DNA from: Kribbella capetownensis
GTDB lineage: Bacteria; Actinomycetota; Actinomycetes; Propionibacteriales; Kribbellaceae
Assembly: GCF_004331485.1 (NCBI RefSeq)
Contig: NZ_SJKD01000009.1
Coordinates: 124,001 to 188,000 of the forward strand
Length of the DNA stretch: 64,000 nt
Direction: 5' to 3'
Part shown: in pieces, positions 60,120 through 64,000 of the stretch
Position numbering within the stretch: position 1 is the stretch's first letter
How the letters are laid out: each line of letters opens with the position of its first letter
Notes under the pieces: model-generated
Told to the model about the DNA's origin: nothing
The model's database searches: none
What the model saw: the letters and a program-made list of their open reading frames with translations, nothing else
Translations under genes and position numbers: made by a program

Positions 60120-61034
60120 TCAGCACCAGCTGATGGCCCAGTGATCCACCAAGGCGAGCATCCGGTCGAGGAGCGGGCCGCCTCGTGCCCGCCCGAAGCC
60201 GCGGCGCCTGCCATGAAAGGCGGCCTGCACGACCTGGAGATGTGCCCACCTCCGGACCCGCTCCGGCTCCAGCTCCGCGGCGTCGGAGAAGACGTCGAGC
60301 TCGTGCAGCAGCGCCTTCATCACATCCTCGGACTCCATCAGCGCCAAGGCGCGCGGCTTGAGCAAGGTGGCACCGTCGTACGCCGGATCCCCGACGTACC
60401 CCTTGGGATCGACGGCCAGCCACGGTTCGCGGTCGGCGCGAAGGATGTTGCGGGGATGGAAGTCGCCGTGGACGACGAGGTCCGGCTGATCCCGGCCCAG
60501 TTCGTCGATCACCGCGCGTGCGGAGTCGACCACCGCAACGGGCAGGGCGCCCGCGAACTCCGCGGCGTCCTTGCGAAGCTCCTCGTCCCAACTGTCGGCC
60601 TGATCCGCCAGTCGCGGTAGCCCCGCCGATGCTGGGATCGACAACCGGCGACTGAGCCGGCCGGCCAGGGTGGCGATCTCGTCGCCGTCACCGAGCTCGG
60701 TCAGCGTCGAAGGTTGTGCTCGCTCGAGCAGCATGGCGAAGCGATCGTCGTCGCGCTCGTACAAGTGCACCGCACCGCGGCCATCCCAGGCAGCGAAGGC
60801 ATCGGGCTCGTGCACGTTGCCGGGATGCGGGAAAGACACCTTGAGCACAGCCGGTCCGCCGGACCGCCGGACCGGCGCAATCACTCCGACCTGACCGTGC
60901 CCGAGCGGACCGTCCAAAGTGCAGTCCCAGCTCGCCAGCACGTCCTCGATGATCGTCGGCAGTTCGGACAGCCAGGCCTGCCCTGCCTCGCCTTCGCGGT
61001 CGACCGTCGATTGCGCGAAGGCGGAAGGGATCAT
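60120..61034 (-). CDS. Aminoglycoside/hydroxyurea phosphotransferase family protein (APH(6)-like)
   Basis: The 304-residue kinase-like fold has the catalytic loop [12 protein letters not shown] (HGDxxxxN) and [14 protein letters not shown] (metal-binding Asp), the hallmarks of APH(6)/streptomycin kinase relatives. Many actinobacterial members are not resistance genes, so the function is uncertain. The ATG overlaps the gpsA stop (ATGA), a strange partnership with a lipid-precursor gene and worth noting. Confidence 0.88.
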   Translation of the reverse strand: MIPSAFAQSTVDREGEAGQAWLSELPTIIEDVLASWDCTLDGPLGHGQVGVIAPVRRSGGPAVLKVSFPHPGNVHEPDAFAAWDGRGAVHLYERDDDRFAMLLERAQPSTLTELGDGDEIATLAGRLSRRLSIPASAGLPRLADQADSWDEELRKDAAEFAGALPVAVVDSARAVIDELGRDQPDLVVHGDFHPRNILRADREPWLAVDPKGYVGDPAYDGATLLKPRALALMESEDVMKALLHELDVFSDAAELEPERVRRWAHLQVVQAAFHGRRRGFGRARGGPLLDRMLALVDHWAISWC

Positions 61035-62035
61035 CCCCAGCGCTCCGACTTCGCCGACCGGGACACCAGGCTGAACAGCATGTCCTTGGGGGTCATCTCG
61101 CCGGCCACGACCTTGGTGACGTGCTCGGCGATCGGCATCTCGACATCGTGGTGGTGAGCCAGGTCGGTGATCGACGAGCAGGACTTCACACCCTCGGCGA
61201 CCTGGCGAGTGCCGCCGGCGATCTCGGCCACGGTCATGCCCTGGCCGAGCTTCTCACCGAACGTCCGGTTCCGCGACAGCGGTGACGAGCAGGTCGCGAC
61301 CAGGTCACCCAAGCCGGCCAGCCCCGAGAACGTGTGCTCCTGCGCGCCCAGCGCCCTACCCAGGCGGGCTGTCTCGACCAGACCGCGGGTGATGACAGAG
61401 GCCCTGGCGTTGTCGCCGAAGCCGAGGCCGACCGCCATCCCCACGGCCAGCGCGATCACGTTCTTGGTCGCGCCACCGAGCTCGCAGCCGATCACGTCGT
61501 TGTTCGTGTACGGGCGGAACGTCGGCGAATGGCACAGCTTCTGCAGCCGCGTCGCAGTCCCTTCGTCGGCACACGCGACGACGGACGCAGCCGGTTGTCC
61601 TTCGGCGATCTCCCGCGCCAGGTTGGGTCCCGACACCACAGCGATCCGCTCCGGTCCGGCGCCGGTGACCTCCGCGATCACCTCGCTCATCCGCTTCGTC
61701 GTACCGACCTCGACGCCCTTCATCAGGCTGACCAGGGGTACGGCGTTCGGCAGTACGTCGGCCCAGTCCTTCAGGTTCTCCCGCAACGACTGACTCGGGA
61801 CCGCCAGTACGACGGCCTCCGCGCCGTCGGCGGCCGCGGCCGGATCGTGGGTCGCGGTGATCGTGTCCGGGAGTCGCAGTCCAGGCAGGTAGTCGGGGTT
61901 CTCGTGCTGGGTGTTGATCACTTCGCACAGGGACTCACGCCGTCCCCAGACGGACACCTGGTTCCCCGCGTTCGCCAGCACCGTGGCGAACGCCGTACCC
62001 CAGGATCCGGCTCCGAACACCGCTACCTTCGTCAT
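61031..62035 (-). CDS. gpsA: Glycerol-3-phosphate dehydrogenase [NAD(P)+]
   Basis: Makes sn-glycerol-3-phosphate from dihydroxyacetone phosphate for membrane lipid synthesis. The 334 residues have the Rossmann start [61 protein letters not shown] with the catalytic Lys, and [18 protein letters not shown]. The ATG overlaps the plsC stop, so the acyltransferase and dehydrogenase are made together. Confidence 0.97.
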   Translation of the reverse strand: MTKVAVFGAGSWGTAFATVLANAGNQVSVWGRRESLCEVINTQHENPDYLPGLRLPDTITATHDPAAAADGAEAVVLAVPSQSLRENLKDWADVLPNAVPLVSLMKGVEVGTTKRMSEVIAEVTGAGPERIAVVSGPNLAREIAEGQPAASVVACADEGTATRLQKLCHSPTFRPYTNNDVIGCELGGATKNVIALAVGMAVGLGFGDNARASVITRGLVETARLGRALGAQEHTFSGLAGLGDLVATCSSPLSRNRTFGEKLGQGMTVAEIAGGTRQVAEGVKSCSSITDLAHHHDVEMPIAEHVTKVVAGEMTPKDMLFSLVSRSAKSERWG

Positions 62036-62829
62036 GCCGTCTCCTCACCATCGTCGGCTGCACGGGCCTTGCGCAGGTCGTAGAGCTCCTTCGGCGGGGT
62101 CTCACCGCGCAGCTCGCCCAGAGTGGCAGCGACCTCGGCCATGATCACCTCGGTTGCCTGGTGCAACAGCGAGTTGGTGATCGGCTTGCCCTGGAACGCG
62201 CTCAGGTCGACCGGCTTGCCGGCCCGCACCAGCAGCGTCTTGCGCGGCAGCAGCCGGATCCGCACGCCGCGGCCGGTGTAGGACTTGATGACCTCCTGGG
62301 CGCCCCAGTTGGCGATCGGGACCACCGGACAGCCGGTCATCAAGGCGATCCGGGCGGCGCCGGTCTTGCCGGTCATCGGCCACATCGCCGGGTCACGGGT
62401 GATCGTGCCCTCGGGGTAGACGCCGACGCACTCGCCCCGCTCGACCGCCGCGACCGCGTCCCGGAACGCGTCCGCGGCCTGGGTGGAGTCCCGATAGACC
62501 GGGATCTGGCCGGCGCTGGTGATGATCCGGCCGAGCACCGGCAGCTTGAACAGCGACGCCTTGCCCAGGAACCGCGGGATCCGCCGGCACTCCCAGATGA
62601 AGTACCCGAGCACGACCGGGTCGAAATGCGAGATGTGGTTCGGCACGTAGACCACGCCGCCGGAGCGGGGCATGTTCTCCCGGCCGGTGAACGTGCACTT
62701 GGTGAACACCAGCATGAACGGTTTCACGATCGCCACGATCAGGCCGAACCAGAAGCCCCGGGGTGGCCGGGGATCTTTCCGCTGCCCGTCCACTGCTGCC
62801 TCCTGGTGCTCGTGCCTGCCATCCGTCAT
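62032..62829 (-). CDS. plsC: 1-acyl-sn-glycerol-3-phosphate acyltransferase family protein
   Basis: Acylates a glycerolipid precursor, most likely lysophosphatidic acid. The 265 residues include an N-terminal hydrophobic segment ([15 protein letters not shown]), the acyltransferase motif NHISHFDP (NHxxxxD) and [10 protein letters not shown] (the EGT motif). The gene is divergent from cofC with only 16 bases between starts. It heads the plsC-gpsA-APH run. Confidence 0.92.
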   Translation of the reverse strand: MTDGRHEHQEAAVDGQRKDPRPPRGFWFGLIVAIVKPFMLVFTKCTFTGRENMPRSGGVVYVPNHISHFDPVVLGYFIWECRRIPRFLGKASLFKLPVLGRIITSAGQIPVYRDSTQAADAFRDAVAAVERGECVGVYPEGTITRDPAMWPMTGKTGAARIALMTGCPVVPIANWGAQEVIKSYTGRGVRIRLLPRKTLLVRAGKPVDLSAFQGKPITNSLLHQATEVIMAEVAATLGELRGETPPKELYDLRKARAADDGEETA

Positions 62830-62845
62830 GGGAGAATCCTGCCTG

Positions 62846-63517
62846 ATGGCAGACCTACAGGTCGCTCCCTGGACCCTGGTGATCCCGGTGAAGCGTACGG
62901 CGATCGCGAAGAGCCGGCTCGCTGCCGCCTACCCACAGCACCGTCCGGAGCTCGCGCGCGCCTTCGCCGTCGACACTACTGCGGCGGCCCTCACCTCTGC
63001 TCTCGTCCATGCTGTCCTGGTCGTGACCGACGATCCGGTGGTGTCCGCGGACGTCACCGCCGTCGGCGCGCGGGTGGTGCCGGACCTCCCGGCCGCGGGC
63101 CTCAACGAAGCCTTGCTGCATGGCGCCACTGTCGCCGCCGCGGAGTTCCCGGAGCACGGGGTCGTTGCCCTCTCCGCGGATCTGCCCGCGTTGCGGCCCG
63201 CCGAGCTGACCGCCGTACTGGCTGCTTGTGTGGCTCCGCGGTCGTTCGTCATCGACCGGCCCGGCACCGGTACGACGCTCCTCGCGGCACAGCCCGGGGT
63301 CGCGCTGGACCCGCGGTTCGGTGTGGGTTCCGCACTAGCCCACCAAGCGTCCGGGGCGATGCCGATCGAGTTGACCGGCATCGAGTCGGTACGCCGCGAC
63401 GTCGACACGGCAGCCGATCTGGCTCACGCCGTACAACTGGGCGTCGGTGAAGCGACCGCGGACGTGATGTCGCTCGTACTCGGCGCCGCGACGGGAACCG
63501 AGAGCCTCGCGGGCTGA
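62846..63517 (+). CDS. cofC: 2-phospho-L-lactate/phosphoenolpyruvate guanylyltransferase (CofC/FbiD)
   Basis: Catalyses GTP-dependent activation of the phospho-acid precursor in F420 synthesis; in mycobacteria FbiD uses phosphoenolpyruvate. The 223-residue nucleotidyltransferase has LVIPVKRTAIAKSRL at the N-terminus, VLVVTDDP, GLNEALLHG, and LSADLPALRPAEL. Its position between gpsA and the HU gene matches M. tuberculosis. The start at 62846 is only 16 bases from the divergent plsC start, so its promoter must lie in plsC or be shared. Confidence 0.93.
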   Translation: MADLQVAPWTLVIPVKRTAIAKSRLAAAYPQHRPELARAFAVDTTAAALTSALVHAVLVVTDDPVVSADVTAVGARVVPDLPAAGLNEALLHGATVAAAEFPEHGVVALSADLPALRPAELTAVLAACVAPRSFVIDRPGTGTTLLAAQPGVALDPRFGVGSALAHQASGAMPIELTGIESVRRDVDTAADLAHAVQLGVGEATADVMSLVLGAATGTESLAG

Positions 63518-63570
63518 CTGACCGGGGTGGTGGGGTGGGCGACGAATCAACACTGCTTTAGGTTGAGGGC

Positions 63571-63777
63571 ATGCAGGCAACTGTGAGCCGCTATGACACC
63601 GAGACGTTCTCCGGCGCGGTGCTGACCGACACCGGGATCGAGCTGCCCTTCACCGTGCACGCGGTCGCGAACACTCCGGTCCGCCATCTGCGCGTAGGCC
63701 AGCGGGTCCGGATCGAGACCACCGGCTCGGGCGCGGATCTCAGCGTGACCAGGGTGGATTTCGGCACCGTGCTGTAG
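63571..63777 (+). CDS. Small OB-fold-like protein, cold-shock-like
   Basis: A 68-residue beta-rich protein (QATVSRYDTETFSGAVL, then LPFTVHAVANTPVRHLRVGQRVRIET). The length and strand pattern with GQRV near the end resemble a cold-shock domain, but the RNA-binding aromatic motifs RNP1/RNP2 are not evident. It is flanked by cofC and the HU terminator. Confidence 0.6.
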   Translation: MQATVSRYDTETFSGAVLTDTGIELPFTVHAVANTPVRHLRVGQRVRIETTGSGADLSVTRVDFGTVL

Positions 63778-63817
63778 AAGGTTGCCAAAGGCATCGTGAC
63801 ACGGCGCTGTGCACACG

Positions 63818-63859
63818 GCGAAGGCCGGTCGCCCCTGGAGTGGGGTGACCGGCCTTCGC
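63818..63859. terminator. Strong bidirectional hairpin
   Basis: GCGAAGGCCGGTC / GACCGGCCTTCGC, a perfect 13-base stem with additional CCCC/GGGG pairs inside, lies between the small OB-like gene (+) and the HU gene (-). Confidence 0.85.
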
Positions 63860-63893
63860 TGTAGTGCGTACTGCGGTGCTGCAGTGCTGAAGG

Positions 63894-64000
63894 TCAGCGA
63901 GACGATGCGCGCTTCGCCGGAGCCTTCTTGGCGGGGGCCTTCTTGGCCGGCGCCTTCTTGGCCACGGTCGCCTTCTTCGCCGGAGCCTTCTTGGCCACGG
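63894..64000 (-). CDS. C-terminal tail of an HU-type histone-like protein (partial)
   Basis: The minus strand reads repeated KKAPAKKA/KKATVAKK units ending AKRASSR and a stop at 63896-63894. This Lys/Ala/Pro-rich tail is the actinobacterial HupB/HupS extension, homologous in style to H1 histone tails, which compacts DNA. The HU core is beyond the window. The M. tuberculosis order also places hupB here. Confidence 0.8.
   Translation of the reverse strand, partial: VAKKAPAKKATVAKKAPAKKAPAKKAPAKRASSR

Noticed and set aside
63898-64000. Short DNA repeats at the right edge as a CRISPR array
   Set aside because: They are in-frame codon repeats of the HU Lys/Ala/Pro tail, with no spacers.
1-64000. 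tRNA or rRNA genes
   Set aside because: No cloverleaf with conserved T-arm GGTTCGAATC-like sequence and no 16S/23S stretch was recognised by reading; a tRNAscan run would settle it.

Overview
The window comes from the chromosome of a high-GC Gram-positive actinobacterium. Coding is dense, GTG and TTG starts are common, stop/start overlaps of the ATGA, GTGA and TTGA type are frequent, and third positions are strongly G/C. The housekeeping genes have the order known from Mycobacterium tuberculosis and Streptomyces: ftsY, smc, mutM, rnc, rpmF, DUF177, coaD, rsmD, recG, DAK2, rpmB, thiL, Lrp-like, DUF3515, ddl, gpsA, plsC, cofC, HU. The many sugar ABC, ROK and Gfo/Idh/MocA genes, and the loose packing of the backbone, suggest a soil organism of the Nocardioidaceae/Kribbella type. 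That genus assignment is inference only. No rRNA, tRNA, CRISPR array, transposase or origin was seen. No stretch above 300 bases lacks a gene or gene remnant; the longest empty one is the roughly 275 bases upstream of smc (18328-18602).

Layout. 1-9.7 kb: the start of an NDH-2-like flavoprotein (cut by the window edge), ftsY, and the cydABDC operon. The cyd operon is divergent from a BlaI-type repressor and M56 peptidase pair, across a cluster of inverted repeats. 9.7-14.7 kb: accessory genes, including a threonine-aldolase-like enzyme, a lipoprotein/ECF sigma/zinc anti-sigma operon with a recognisable ECF promoter, and a VapBC pair. 14.7-27.9 kb: the conserved block smc to rpmB. 27.9-40 kb: a second accessory block with a sugar ABC importer plus a two-domain Gfo/Idh/MocA-aldo/keto reductase fusion, two HAD phosphatases, a GxGYxYP secreted protein, GNAT, MFS and ROK genes. 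39.2-45.8 kb: a DinB gene, thiD, thiL, the Lrp-like stand-alone domain, a DUF3515 lipoprotein, a YCII/ECF42 pair, a broken dihydrofolate-reductase-family gene, and ddl. 45.9-60.1 kb: a third accessory block with P450/TetR, a Cys/Met-metabolism PLP enzyme, two paralogous MFS carriers around a DeoR regulator, MerR, an inositol-like sugar isomerase plus dehydrogenase under a ROK regulator, and a NarL-type two-component system. 60.1-64 kb: a streptomycin-kinase-like gene, gpsA, plsC, cofC, a small OB-like protein, and the tail of an HU protein.

How the parts fit together. The backbone supplies protein targeting (FtsY), chromosome organisation and repair (Smc, RecG, MutM, HU), RNA processing and ribosome parts (RNase III, RsmD, L32, L28), and cofactor, lipid and wall precursors (CoaD, ThiD/ThiL, GpsA/PlsC, Ddl, CofC for F420). 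The three inserted blocks carry low-oxygen respiration and local-regulator modules. Almost every regulator sits beside its probable targets and has a visible palindrome in the shared intergenic region: BlaI/cyd, TetR/P450, DeoR/MFS, MerR/83-residue protein, ROK/dehydrogenase. I found no clearly new multi-gene defence or biosynthetic system. The most interesting items are the BlaI-M56 control region facing cydABDC, the Gfo-AKR fusion at the end of an ABC operon, the SigL-like promoter, and a MutM lacking one zinc cysteine.
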